Source: Halichondria panicea
Taxonomy: Eukaryota; Porifera; Demospongiae; Suberitida; Halichondriidae
Assembly: GCF_963675165.1 (NCBI RefSeq)
Contig: NC_087385.1
Location: 3,162,501 to 3,226,500, forward strand
Length of the DNA stretch: 64,000 nucleotides
Direction: 5' to 3'
Shown: one piece after another, positions 50,736-61,710 of the stretch
Layout: each line of letters opens with the position of its first letter
How positions within the stretch are numbered: the first letter of the stretch is position 1
Notes under the pieces: model-generated
The model's input: only the letters and a program-made list of their open reading frames with translations
What the model was told of the DNA's origin: nothing
Database searches by the model: none
Position numbers and translations under genes: made by a program

Positions 50736-51526
50736 CGCGGCTATTCATATTTGTGACAGGAGTACATTAACACAATATTTTAGTACTTATGTTATCATAC
50801 GCATTATTATTTTATTTTATTGCTGGTAGTCGTACTGTTAAATGGTTGCAATGCTGGTCCTGGTTGCCTGTTGAGTTGAGTTGGTGCGTCTGTTCCGCTA
50901 ACTTTCTCTCTTTCCTCCTTTCCTCCTCTCTTTTCTCAAACCTTTCCTCAGAAATATCGCCTTTTGTTTTGTTTTGTTTTCTTGGATAATAATTATTGTT
51001 TGTATTTACTTGTATGTTTTTTCCAGAGGTACTGGGTTCTCCCTCAGTATCGGCCCACATCATCTACACTCTCCACTGGACTGCCATCTGTGTTAAAAAG
51101 TTAAGTTATATGGTCACCCCTTCAGAGTTGGTGTCAACGGGACTGGTTGGTTGGTGCCTATCCAGCTCGTCATAAAACTTGCATGTTTTCCTACTTTCCC
51201 CTGTCTTATTTTTACCGTCCTGTTTTCAATAATTATGTGCCTCTGTTCATTTTCTTCTCTCGTATACCACTTTCTTTTAATGCGCTACTGTCTAAACCTA
51301 CATCAGGTAGGCAAGCCGGTGGATTTAGTGGATTTAGACTACACCCAATAAATTCCCGGTAAACATTAGCCTTCATTGTAAAACATCACGAGGAAAATTC
51401 GGATTCTCTACAGTCATGTGCCGTAACGATTAGTTTGTGCCTCAGCTTTCCGGGAGCTGGGTTTCTGTTGGGGCCATGGTTTACGTGGTCTGGATTGTTG
51501 CACTTAGACATAATATCACACTTGAC
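50736..51526. other. Spacer, no gene seen
   Basis: No gene was recognised. A pyrimidine-rich strip (CTTTCTCTCTTTCCTCCTTT, about 50901-50935) is present. Confidence 0.5.
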
Positions 51527-51600
51527 ATAATATCATTATATAGTCATAGTGCCTTTCATAAACTTAGATGATGACTTGGATTTACACTGTCCTGGTGCTG
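51527..51600 (+). repeat. Inverted repeat U, right copy
   Basis: Partner of 48125-48195. In this copy the sequence reads VPFINLDDDLDLHCPGAVAV and GL before GTAAGT (donor-like, at about 51616). It could therefore be a fragment of an exon carried by a repeat. ATAATATCA with ACTTGACATAATATCA is duplicated just upstream. Confidence 0.55.
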
Positions 51601-53350
51601 TGGCAGTGGGATTGGTAAGTGTCAGCGAGGTGAAGTGTTTTAAGCCTCCAAATTGTATCCAAATTGCTGCCTTCCACACCCCCAAATTTTTGGTTGCCTA
51701 TGGCCGTTGTCATTCCTGTATGAAACCCTGATTATACATACTTTAGGAATCCAGGTGCACATAGTTTCATCTTGCAACTGTGGGTGAGTTGAACGAAAAA
51801 AAATTACATGCATACCTACACTGTCTTTTTCTACAGTACTGAGCATTTCTGCCATGATCCTCCTCAGTCACAAACTGCACTGCCAATCCAGATGCAATGT
51901 AGCCTTCAGAAAGCAGAGAATGAGTAATGACTTGACCTAACACCTTCAACAGACATCCAGACACCAAGGACGTGGAGGTATTTTCCGAGCCCCTGCCCCT
52001 ATATAGAGAGCCACTAAAGAACTGAGAGAAGATTTTAGAGCTGAGCTGAAAAATTGTCTGACATTAAGAGGTCGGTCGGTCGGTGTAGTAGGAAACAGCA
52101 CAGAAATCGTATTTCCCACCATACGTATGTCGCACCATTGCTGAAGATTTTGCACCGTTCAAGAGAATATCTCATGTCTCGTCACCACCAACGCAATCAA
52201 AAAGGGCTTCATGCGTACGGCTTGCTTACGGCTTGCTTTATACACATGGATATGCTCAGAATCAGAACTTGATGGGTCAACCGCAACGATTTTCTGATAT
52301 AACCAGAGGGGCCAGAGACGAGGGCTGTGATGAGAACTAGAGGAGCCACCAGATTCAGAGCGATAAGAACCAGAGGGCCAGGGGCCAGTTGCCACGACGA
52401 GGGACGTGATGAGAACTAGAGCCACCAGATTCACAGCTGCCACGGGCTGAGCTGGAGGGGGGCCCATTGGGATCTTCGTCAGACGACGTTCCTCAGGGAT
52501 TCTAAATTAGTGGTTACAGCGCTTGACAAACTGAAAATCACTTGGTCGACACCTTCCAAACATGGCACATATGATTTCTTCTTCACTGAAATCTGTCCGG
52601 TCATTACAATATACATCTACAACTTTTTTTGTGCATTTCTTCTTTTTCGGTGTTTTGTGTGTATGCTGGCGTCGGGTCCGATTTATAATCGAATTAGGTT
52701 TGGGTTACAGGTAAACGGGTTACACCACCCATGATTTCGCTGACAATAGCAGTTTCTGGGTAAATAAAACAACAATAAGACGGCTACTTTATACTTTACA
52801 CAGACACATAATTATGGCACACTATAATTATACCAAAGCACTATGACAGCGAGACCTCGGGCGTTTTATTCCTTTGTCTAGATCTTTCTCTATTGACGGT
52901 GTGATCTGCTTCTTAGTACAAAAACATAATTATAGTCTGTGAATGTATGTACCTTCTCAGTCAAAAACTTTTCTTCGATATAGTCAGCAGTCAGCAGTCT
53001 TCACAACTAGTAGGTGGCTATGACAAGGTCCAAGACTCTGTATGACATTTTTTCTCTCGTGTGGTGTGTGTATATTAATTGATTAATTAACTTTTGCATG
53101 TCGATAGCGAATGAATTTGTGCTTCACGACACTATACTAGACATACTAGACAGCCTATGCGAGGGATTGAATTCTCACTCTTACGCTGATTAGGACTTCG
53201 TGTATAGTAAATTCACAGAGCGTGACAGAATCTCTTCGAGTGGGGAAAATGGAAAATGGTTAGTGTCATATATCCCTAGCTGTTTATGTATGATTTGAAA
53301 CAATTCTTATGCTTCGCCACTGGGTGTGAATGAATGTTGCTGAATGCAAG
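51601..53350. other. Spacer, no firm gene
   Basis: No convincing gene. GATGAGAACTAGAG with GCCACCAGATTCA occurs twice (about 52329 and 52407), within an open minus-strand frame (52159-52467) that has no recognisable domain. Confidence 0.5.
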
Positions 53351-53470
53351 GAATATAGCAGTCTTTCCTGAATGTTTTGATACCTACAATGATTTGGCTG
53401 AAGCGTTTCATACAGATGTTCAGACATTTAATGTTACATTTGCTCACAAAATCATGAATCATGTATCAAG
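53351..53470 (+). CDS. Possible 120-bp internal exon, unknown gene
   Basis: Open stretch NIAVFPECFDTYNDLAEAFH then TDVQTFNVTFAHKIMNHVS, bounded by an AG acceptor (AATGCAAG at 53350) and a strong GT donor (TCAAG/GTATGA at 53470/53471). The length is a multiple of three with matching phases at both ends, as expected for a symmetric exon. No neighbouring exons were found and the family is unrecognised. It may be part of a decayed element, since the nearest identifiable sequence is the oppositely oriented integrase remnant. Confidence 0.3.
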
Positions 53471-53849
53471 GTATGAATAATAATTATTCACCTCATTCAC
53501 TATGTTCTGTTTTGTTAACCTCATTCCATATTCATGGTCATGCAGTTACCAACCTCATTTATAATATAAGATATTTATTGCCTGGCTGCCAAATAAATGG
53601 ATACCCCATAGTCAGGACAACTACGTAGATCATTTAAGTCTAAATTCTCAAATGGGCATGGAACCTCGACTGCACGGAACTTCAATCACTTCAATCCCTC
53701 TAATCACTTCAATCCCTCCATCGAGTCACAACAATGACTCGATTCCCTCAGGCGGTAAACCGGGATCTTCATTACATGGATCAAGCATTACGTGCTCCAT
53801 TTATCCAAGCACTCCATTCATCCAAGCACTTTTTGGGACTCCAGTTATG

Positions 53850-54189
53850 TCAGAGCAAAGATAGTCTGAAGTTATCCTGATTGTTGTCAGGATCTAGATC
53901 TAGGCACTGGATATCCTCATGATAATGAAATAGGGAATAGTAAGTCGAGCAAACACACCTCTCGCCACAGTCGTGTGTTGATTTCCCGGCTCGGTTTTGA
54001 TCACACTCCAATATTTTCACCACCCTTATCGCTCCAAACAACTGGAGCAGTATTACTGGAGATATAGCCTAGCCTAGAGAAACCATCGATGCCACCGTGG
54101 ACTACCAGTCCCCATCTAATTAAACTGTGGTAACCATCGATATGCCACAGTCCAGGTACAGCATACTTCCTACGTCCTACGTGTAACAC
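53850..54189 (-). pseudogene. Eukaryotic DDE integrase-like transposase remnant
   Basis: Minus strand. First frame: GRRKYAVPGLWHIDGYHSLI (first catalytic Asp in WHIDG), RWGLVVHGGIDGFSRLGYIS, then WSDKGGENIGV (second catalytic Asp in SDKGGEN). After a shift, AGKSTHDCGERCVCSTYYSL matches the conserved GKSTHNQRIERLWRDVxRCV block, but the part carrying the catalytic Glu is lost. DIQCLDLDPDNNQDNFRL follows. This is the integrase-core (rve-type) protein common in cnidarian, sponge and fish genomes, possibly IS3EU-like; that label is tentative. Missing residues and a frameshift make it inactive. It abuts inverted repeat T. Confidence 0.8.
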
Positions 54190-54204
54190 GAGATATTGAA
54201 TTCG

Positions 54205-54545
54205 GTATCTAACCGTCGGATTCTTAATTAACAGTGAAGTGAAATGTCTGTAAATTCTCTATCGGGCAATAAAATGCCTAGCACATACAATAAGGAATAA
54301 AATGGTGCAACATTGCACCATGTGAAATGGTGCAACATGTGTTGCCATAGCAACCACGGTTTTAAATGCCCGGCCAGCGGTGAGATAAAATCCAAAAATT
54401 TTTTTTTATGGATCATCCTATTATAATATTATGGCTTGACTAAGCTTCATATGAATGTAACAGTGCTAAGATATGCTCACATAAAGACTGTTCATTACTG
54501 CTAATTCTAGTCGAGCCCTCTCCTGGTCTTTCACCGTCCTGGTCC
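54205..54545 (-). repeat. Inverted repeat T, right copy
   Basis: Partner of 43565-43996. A local near-duplication of AAATGGTGCAACAT (about 54300-54345) is private to this copy. The left copy has ATGATAAAAACGG at that point. Confidence 0.8.
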
Positions 54546-54573
54546 ATAGCGCTAGTCTATATCATGCATGTCC

Positions 54574-54723
54574 TCAGCGTCTGGCATAAAGCTGGTAGAG
54601 GTATCCCTCTCCTTCATAAGCACTGTCATCACCAGAGCCATTGCTGTCCTCAAGCACATCGGCACAAGTAAACAACCTCGTGCGGTAAGATGCTAATGAA
54701 ATTTTAACATAGCTTGGAAAATT
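54574..54723 (-). CDS. Possible terminal exon, acidic C-terminus
   Basis: A minus-strand open stretch with no internal Met, ending at a TGA (54574-54576). After a plausible acceptor (AATTTCATTAG, about 54697) it reads SYRTRLFTCADVLEDSNGSG then DDSAYEGEGYLYQLYARR. The acidic, Gly/Ser-rich composition and codon texture suggest a real C-terminal exon, perhaps of a decayed gene. No upstream exon was identified and no family is recognised. Confidence 0.3.
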   Translation of the reverse strand, partial: NFPSYVKISLASYRTRLFTCADVLEDSNGSGDDSAYEGEGYLYQLYARR

Positions 54724-56383
54724 CTAGTTCCTCTATACAGGCAGTTATTGTGGCCTGTGACGGATGATGACGACTTGGCCAGCATGAGGACTCGCACAAT
54801 GGCTATATCACAATAAGCTATATCACAATACTTGGCTCACGCAGTCTGGTAGAACGACTAATCAGCATAGCATTTTCCACTTCTATCCTTAGCATGGTCC
54901 ATGTTCAACACCCCAGTAGGTGCATACCAGCAGGCAACTGTACAAGACATAGTTGTAAGAGCAACAATCGACTGTTAGATTGTCTAAGCGTGGTTGCTCG
55001 CCGCAGACAGTCAGAATCAGCTGCAAAATCCAATCTAAAATGTGTGACATTTGTTCAGCTTGTGTGTAGTTCAGAAGTGATTCTTGGGGCCAAAGCACTT
55101 AGTCTGTGAGTTGTTTGATGGGGACACAGGACTCTCACCTAAACAATAATAATTTTATTCTCAATTTCAGAACTGATTCCTTATGTCCAACCACTTACCA
55201 TAACCTGAACCTGTCAGTGGAGACATTGGGCTGAGACTGGACGCCCCGAGTGAACCAAAGTACATGTTTAGGAAAACCCAGCGTACAATTTTTTTGTTAC
55301 AGTTATTATTTTTTGCATACTATTTTTACGATACCTGTTGACGTGTCAACCACTGTCATCTTCTGAGTCGTGGTATATACTCTGAATCTCGACAAGTGAA
55401 GTAATCCAGTGCAACTTCATTCAGAGCTGACTGGTCCTCTTCACAAAATAAATGTTTCAAGGACATGTTTCAGGTCCTTGACATCTCTCTTGCTTTCTAG
55501 GAGAGCCTACAGGCTAGGCGAAGGCTGCATGCGCTGGCTTCTATAAAGCTTTTTAGTGCACCTGCAAAACTTACGCAGGGGAAATTCCCCCGCGGTAGTC
55601 AATGGTGACAGGGGAATTCCCGTCACGTAACTCCGTAAATTCATTAAATTTTACTCGAGAAAGATCTCTTTAGTCTAAAGAGCCTGTTCAACCTTCGCGT
55701 TTGCCCTGTTTAAAGCTTCGCAATGAGCCAAAACTTCTCAGGAAAAGGTTTAACTTCACATTTCTCAAGTTTTTCACTACTTTAATCTTTAATTTTCTTC
55801 CGTGTGTACTATACTATAATTAATATATTACCGCGTTAAGGTCCCTTTTCTCTGGCACTGTCACATATGATTGGGGATGAATTGCGTCCACATCTTCGTT
55901 CATCAACCTTTCTGTCTGATTGTATTATTGAAGTTTGTAATTATTTTTTGTCAATTTTCAATCCTAATTTTCAATCCTAATTAATAATTGTTGCAAAAAA
56001 AAGTGAAGTTACCTGTTGCTGTCAAATAGTAGTATGAGACTTCCTCTTGGGATTGCTGCAGAGATCACTTGATCTTAACTTGTCAGGAACTAGTGGTCAA
56101 AACATCTACCAAAACATCTACTTAGCACCTTGTAGCTGATCATTGATTAAGTGCAGTGTAGTATCCAGGTGCGCCAGGTGCGCATGGGCAGCCTAATGAC
56201 TGTTGCTATGCGCATTTAGTGTCATTCAGTAGACTGTGATTTAGATGAATAACTAAGCAGTTGCCATGGGTACTGGACTTTGCAGAATCTTTGCAACACA
56301 GATAGAGTAGAGCCTTTTAAGTAGCAATGTAAACTGTGGTCAACAATGTAAACATTGTTATGTAATCATCATTTAATGCAGAT
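54724..56383. other. Spacer with a solo element end
   Basis: No gene was recognised. About 55831-55873 matches (inverted, diverged) the TGTGACAGGGCC end of the element at 41585-43283. TTTTCAATCCTAATT is duplicated near 55960-55985, AAAACATCTAC near 56098-56122, and CAGGTGCGC near 56167. Confidence 0.5.
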
Positions 56384-57362
56384 TTGAAAAGTCTCAGTAT
56401 TATAGCTATGGCCTATTCATGTGAAGAGAAGAGATCTAAGTCATACTCCTCAGATTTAAGATGGAGAATGATCTACCAAGTAGAAGTAGTTGGTCTGCCC
56501 AATAGAAAGGTAGCTGCTAATCTCCTTGTGGATCCATCTACAGTGCATAGAACAGTGTGTCTATTCAGAGCTACTGGGAACGTTAAAGTCAATATCCTCC
56601 TAATCAGGGAACTGCTAAACTCACTGCTATAGATAAAGTGATGATACTGGAGTTGGTTATTCAAAAACCTGGAATCTATCTAAGGGAAATACAAGGACAT
56701 CTTCTTGAAAGAACGGGGACAGATGTCAACGTAAGCACCATAATGAGGTACATACATGCCTCTGGGATAACAAGACAAAAAATGGTTCTGAGAGCTAAAC
56801 AACAAAGTGAGCTGTTGCGTGCACAGTATTTGATTGACGTTTCAGTCTATAAAGGCCACCCGGAGCTTTTCGTCTTTATAGACGAAACAGGATCTGATCG
56901 GAGGGATTGTATGCGGAAATTTGGATACAGCCTAAGAGGAAAGCCTGCTATTGTTCAAAAATTGCTTTGGCGTGGACAGCGAGTTTCGGCTATATGTGCA
57001 ATCTCACTAGAAGGTGTACTGGATTGCTATACTACAACCGGCACCGTTAACGCTGATACATTCGAGGACTTTATTACTACTTTATTACTAACTCTCTAGC
57101 TAGCAAATTACAACCATTTAATGGAATGAACTCTAACAGTGTGGTGGTACTGGACAATTGTAGCATTCATCATGTGGACACAGTTGTACAGGCCATACGT
57201 TCTACTGGAGCTATAGTACAATTTCTTCCACCATATAGCCCAGACCTAAATCCAATAGAAGAAAGCTTCTCCAAATTGAAATTGGTACTCAAAGCAAACG
57301 AGGAATCATTGGACTATCTTGCCACAGAAACAGGCTATGAACAGCATATCTGTACATGATTG
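56384..57362 (+). pseudogene. Tc1/IS630-type DDE transposase, two frameshifts
   Basis: Three frames form one nearly complete transposase. Frame 1 (ATG 56384) has an N-terminal helix-turn-helix: SSDLRWRMIYQVEVVGLPNR then KVAANLLVDPSTVHRTV. A shift near 56585 enters frame 2 (to about 57070) with a second DNA-binding part (YLREIQGHLLERTGTDVNVS) and the first catalytic Asp in FVFIDETG (codon 56881). An 11-bp tandem duplication (about 57070-57091) breaks the frame. Frame 3 has the second Asp in VVLDNCSIHH (codon 57153) and the catalytic Glu in PPYSPDLNPIEESF (codon 57258), with 34 residues between them (D34E, Tc1-like). Stop TGA at 57360. All three catalytic residues survive, so the copy looks young. 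No clear terminal inverted repeats were found. Confidence 0.88.
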
Positions 57363-57536
57363 TTCACAATGGATAAGGCATGCAGGATATACGTAATTAT
57401 GAAAATATTAATGTATAATGTATTGTGATGTCAAATCAGTGATGCGAATCAGTTCATGAATAAGATAAATATGTGTTGTCAAGTGTTCTTTTCAGGATAT
57501 ACAACTATCTTGGTATAAATGTACATGTGAAGCAGA

Positions 57537-58381
57537 TCAAAGAGATTTAAGTGATGACAAAATGTTCTTTTTCTGCTCAGCAAATTCTTCTTCTGAGAGA
57601 ACATGATCTTCAAACAGCTCTTTCATACGCTTTAAATCTTCCAGACAGCTTCTTCTAAGCTGAGCAGTTTTCATTGGTGAAACAGTTGAGCTGGAAGTTG
57701 GTGTCTCAGGAGTTCGAGTATGTTTCAGTGCACTGGCTATTGCGTTGGCTGCCCCAGTAAAAGCATCAGACATGGTGCTGATGCTCTCCTTTTTTCCCTT
57801 TGTTGGGTTGGGTGAGCCGGTTATAAGGGGTATATTTGGAGGAGCGTCATAATCATCATGATGTCCAGAATGAATTAATCGTGCCCAAAGCCGCAGTTTG
57901 GGTATTGCCATATCAACATGCTTTTCCTTCAAGGTTTTCATGATGTTATCTACTTCATCTTCAACAAGGTCACGTTTGGTTCTTTGATGGTGGTTCACTT
58001 TCATCTATACTGATAGGTCTCCCTTCACACCACAAAGTTACACTCTTCTTGTCAATATTCGTATACATTTCTGACACATCTCTGTCTTCCAACAGCCATC
58101 GCTTGTTGCTACCTCTGCCATGATAGTAGCCTACTTGAAAGCTCAAATCATCTGCAACTTCATTGGGGTAAGACTCAGCAATCTTAGCCTTGAGGCTTAA
58201 CACCGAGTTAAACACTTGTTTGACATCATGCCAAGTCAATGTCTTGTAGCTACTTTTCTTCTTTGGGTTGATAATTCGAATTGTGTAGGAGTAGGAGTCT
58301 TCAGAGTTTCTTTCTAATGGTATTGGAGGATCATCTACTTGTGTCGGAGGATAAGAAGAAACATTCCATGCTGGAGCATAG
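57537..58381 (-). CDS. Uncharacterised protein with SHOCT-like C-terminus, one frameshift
   Basis: Minus strand, convergent with the transposase (stop-to-stop gap about 175 bp). The exon probably starts at 58381 after a TTTTTTTCAAG acceptor. Frame 1 contains SYSYTIRIINPKKKSSYKTL, then FQVGYYHGRGSNKRWLLEDR and MYTNIDKKSVTLWCEGRPI, an alpha/beta-looking domain (about 100 residues) that I associate only with uncharacterised proteins of early-branching animals. A shift near 57985 leads to KRDLVEDEVDNIMKTLKEKH, a Ser/Thr/Pro-rich linker, and a C-terminal helical pair LEDLKRMKELFEDHVLSEEE followed by FAEQKKNILSSL, which resembles SHOCT modules. The shift may be a real lesion, a sequencing error or a missed feature. 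Codon texture is good throughout, so this is the best candidate for a recently functional host or element gene. Confidence 0.6.
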
Positions 58382-58669
58382 CTTGAAAAAAAGTAAGTCA
58401 CATGATATGACACATGCTAGCATTTTTAGCATAATTATATCTGTGGTCTCTGATCTGTGGGTTTACTACAAGGTTTACTACAATAACTTTGTTCATATAA
58501 GGAACGCGCAACGCTCTAATCGTTTAGCTGTGTTGCAAAGATTCTGCAAAGTCCAGTATAAATATTTCATAATACAAGAAATTTACAGATAGAAAACCAC
58601 ACCCACTTTTCAATATTTCATTGAGTTGCATTCTGTTCACTAAGTAGTCTTGAAACAGTCTTGAAACAG

Positions 58670-58815
58670 CGGTGCTGTGCACACGCGCGTGCTTGTGTGT
58701 GTGTCTGTATGTGTGCCCGCGTGGTGTACGTGCGTGTGTGTGTGGCTGCCCGCGCGCGTGTTTGTGTACAGCTCGGTTGGTGCCCACGTGTGTGTGTGTG
58801 TGTGCCCAAGTACCA
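58670..58815. repeat. GT-rich patch
   Basis: Irregular GT repeat with CGCGCG islands (ACACGCGCGTGC, CCCGCGCGCGTG) and CACGTG. It lies in the putative intron between the exon at 59137-59324 and the one ending at 58381. Open frames on both strands are artefacts. Just downstream a 20-bp-scale duplication (GTGTGTGAAGGTGTACAG, about 58864-58899) occurs. Confidence 0.8.
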
Positions 58816-59136
58816 AGTACCAACAATTCAGTGCTGCCAAAAGTCAATTCTTATTGCTTAGGCTTGTGTGAAGGTGTACAGTGTGTGAAGGTGTACAGGT
58901 TGAGGTTGATTGAATAATAATGTTCTGACCTGGCTTGTTGGCGTATTGTTTACTTGAAATAGGCTGTACTGCTCCCCAGCTAGGATTAGGTGGCTTGTGT
59001 GATTAGTTGTGTGTTTGCCTGCCTGTGATATGCATTGTAATTCTGTGCCCAAAGTTTTTATGTACTCCCAGTTTGTTGTAGGTGCCTATGAGTACGCCCT
59101 GTGCATGTAAAACATACTAGCTAGAAATTCATTTAC
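58816..59136. other. Putative intronic spacer
   Basis: No gene features beyond the duplication at about 58864-58899. If the flanking exons belong together this is intron. Confidence 0.4.
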
Positions 59137-59324
59137 CTGTGCGGCACAGTCTTGCAAAAAAGTATACGCTTTGACCATCACTAGTCCATCAGCTTTCGAC
59201 TGGACTAACTCCACTCTGCCTGGAGACACCAGAAGTATCATCTTCACCTTCTGGTACATGAAGTATTGGTGCCTTTCCTGCTGAAGTACCCTTCTCTCTT
59301 TTCTTCCGATTGCGTCTTAACTAC
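59137..59324 (-). CDS. Possible upstream exon of the SHOCT-like gene
   Basis: Minus-strand stretch LRRNRKKREKGTSAGKAPIL then HVPEGEDDTSGVSRQSGVSP and VES, a TGA, then WTSDGQSVYFFARLCRTG, ending at a good donor (GCACAG/GTAAAT at 59137/59136). A candidate acceptor (GACAG) precedes 59324. The basic-then-acidic disordered composition suits an N-terminal region. The single in-frame TGA lies in a 12-bp insertion that partly duplicates GTGATGG. Linking it to the gene at 57537-58381 is inference: same strand and 0.75 kb apart, but the simple splice phases do not match, so another exon would be needed. Confidence 0.3.
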
Positions 59325-59394
59325 CTGTCATTTAAGATTTAAGGTCTAGCATAATTAGTATTAACCGAATAGCATAGTACCGTACCGCCCACCG

Positions 59395-59640
59395 CGGAAC
59401 CAAAATCTAAATTTACTTTCATTATCAGCTCCTAGCAAAGAAAGATGCAGTAGCTTTGTTGCAAACTAGTAGCTACTCTGCCAGGATCTGCCCTAGCGAA
59501 GGATCATTTCACAAGTAGGCTTGTCCACCTACCTAGATAGCTGTGTGAAATATACTGGAAGGGAAGAGTAGCCTGAGTGTAGTTAAATTATTTTGCATTC
59601 ACCTCTAGCAAAGAAAGATGACAGTTTTCTTTATTCTTAT
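59395..59640 (+). repeat. Inverted repeat V, right copy
   Basis: Partner of 50505-50735, starting in CGCCCACCGCGGAACCAAAA. The motif TAGCAAAGAAAGATG occurs twice in this copy (about 59435 and 59606). Confidence 0.7.
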
Positions 59641-60599
59641 TCAGCAAAGTAGTCTACAGTAGTTACTGTCTCCTGGTTTCCAACGAAACAGCCAAGGGCC
59701 AGAGCAAGGGACTTATATAGCATTATGTAGAGCTGATTTAGTATGCTTTTGCACTTTCCTAGATAGCTTATGAGTGTGTAAAGTATACTTGTGTAGAAGC
59801 TGAGTTAGTTTAGAGCGTTATTTTAGAGCCTGTTTTTAGAGTGTAGTGTAGAGTGTTTGATATTCAATTTAGTGTGGCAAAGAAATAGTAACAGTAACAG
59901 TTAACAGTTCTCTTCAAGCTACCTTGTAGTTCTATCTGAACAGTAACAGTTCTCTTCAAGCTACCTTGTCGAAGAGTCAGCCAGCCAAGGACAGAGCGAG
60001 AGATTACTTTAGAGTGCGTATGCGTATGATTATTAGCTAGTAGCTAGCTGATAATCCTATACGCTTACCTACGTAGTATACTTGCTCCAGCAGTGTGTTG
60101 AAGTGTTGAAGGCCGAGTTTAAAAAGCCAGTGTTGCAATGTAAAGGGGTTATCATTGATTTGCTTAGCTATCTGTTGGTCTCATCAGCTGTGAAGAATGC
60201 GGGCCAACATATTGGTTGAGGTCCATAGGCAGGCCAGGTGGAACTGCTTACGTGTTTGCACAGGGTTAGTTTACACCTTGTAAACTATGCAGTATACTTG
60301 AATTTACAACAAAGTTTACAGTGAGCTTGTAAACTTCAGTAGATGAACCAGGATTTCGAATACTTAATACTTCAAACTATGTGTATTGTAAACTATGTGT
60401 AGACTTTTGGTCATGGGGGTAAACTATGATTGTATACTTAAAGTATGACTGGTATCCCTTGTAGATTAATTAGCAAGTAAACCGCATTTCATGAATGCCA
60501 AAAATGGATTGATTAAAATAAATTATATAGCAAACAAGTTCGAGTTCAGTTTGTAGGTTGAAGGTTCACAGTTGGTTATCTGCATGGAAAGAATGGGTA
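59641..60599. other. Spacer, no gene seen
   Basis: AT-rich. CAGTAACAGTTCTCTTCAAG and CTACCTTGT with its neighbours is duplicated at about 59900-59970. No gene was recognised. Confidence 0.5.
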
Positions 60600-60975
60600 C
60601 TAATAAGAATGGGTACTAATAAGTATAATTCCTTCAAGCGATTCTCCAACTGCAGGCTCTAAGGAATCATCTCCTACAGCAGACAGTAGGCGTGCATTCA
60701 TTGTGGAAGAAACAGAAGGATTTCCAACTTTCCGCACTTTCTTAGCAATGAGACTTTTTTCCAGTCTTTTCTCCAGAATTTGCATTAGTCCTTGAATTCA
60801 TCTAGTCCTACATGTTTCAAAATGAAGGCAAGGATGAGTTGCTCCACAAGCTCCTCAGTCATATATACAGGATCAGTCATATATACAGGATGTTCAAATG
60901 CTTCCAGTATTAATTTTATCGATCTCTCTTGGACTACCTCGCCTCTTAAACTTTTGAGGGGATTACTTACTACTA
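60600..60975 (-). pseudogene. Degraded helical protein fragment
   Basis: Minus strand. SIKLILEAFEHPVYMT, then EELVEQLILAFILKHVGLDE and FKD, a frame change at about 60795, then MQILEKRLEKSLIAKKVRKV, GNPSVSSTMNARLLSAVGDD and SLEPAVGESLEG. Amphipathic helical character and continuity across the frame change suggest a once-coding stretch. An 18-bp perfect tandem duplication (60855-60872, 60873-60890) adds an in-frame repeat of DPVYMT. Family unrecognised. Confidence 0.35.
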
Positions 60976-61300
60976 TAATTATATATACTATATACATAAT
61001 TATATGTACTATAATACAATATACAATACGAGACGGCTTATAAGTACTCAGACGATTACCACAACAGTATTAAATTTTATATAACTGAACCATATAATAT
61101 GTGATCCGTGAAACATCGTCTTTGAAAACCAAAGCATCTCTGCGGCAACTAATAAATTGATTTAGAGAACATTCAACTTCAAAGCAAACCAACCTTTGAT
61201 AACTGTGTTTGAATACTTGCAATCAGGCTGCTTTAAAATTTCCTGGGAGAAATAAATAAATTCATACTAGGTAAAAATCTGAGGTATTGTGTATTGTATT
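60976..61300. other. Spacer, no gene seen
   Basis: Very AT-rich (ATATAATTATATATACTATATA-like), no gene. Confidence 0.6.
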
Positions 61301-61710
61301 TTATTTGGAGACTTGCATACAGAGTGGATACCTTTGTCTGCAACAATTACTAGTGACAATCCTCTTTCGTTTTTGTTTTGCGCCTTCACTACTACTCGAG
61401 GGAGATGTTGAACAAACTTGCTTTTTCTCAAGGTCCAACAACGTCCAACAACGTCCAACAACTTCTTTTCCAGCAACGACGTCTTGGTTTTCTACGTCTA
61501 ATTCTTCACGTTCAATACAAGAGACAGGGGGATACAAGAGACAGGGGGTCGGCTGAACTATTCCTAGGCAACGAGTGATTCAGAGACAGGATCTTGATCT
61601 TGAAGAAGCATCCCTGGTGGTTGATATCCTCTTCCAGCCTTTCATTAAGGTCAAGCGGTTGGCTCGGGAATTGAGGGGAGTGGACTTGGTCAAACATAGT
61701 GTTGATCTAG
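61301..61710 (-). pseudogene. Possible degraded coding stretch
   Basis: Minus strand. FDQVHSPQFPSQPLDLNERL then EEDINHQGCF, frame changes, then SCIEREELDVENQDVVAGKE and a Ser-rich/basic tail (PSSSSEGAKQKRKRI). GTCCAACAAC is repeated three times at about 61434-61463 and a 17-bp unit twice at about 61515-61548. Both distort any frame. No domain was recognised, so this is weak. Confidence 0.25.

Noticed and set aside
52159-52467. 102-codon minus-strand open frame with an Ala/Val/Leu-rich start resembling a signal peptide.
   Set aside because: Half of it consists of two imperfect copies of the same 80-bp unit, and no domain is recognisable.
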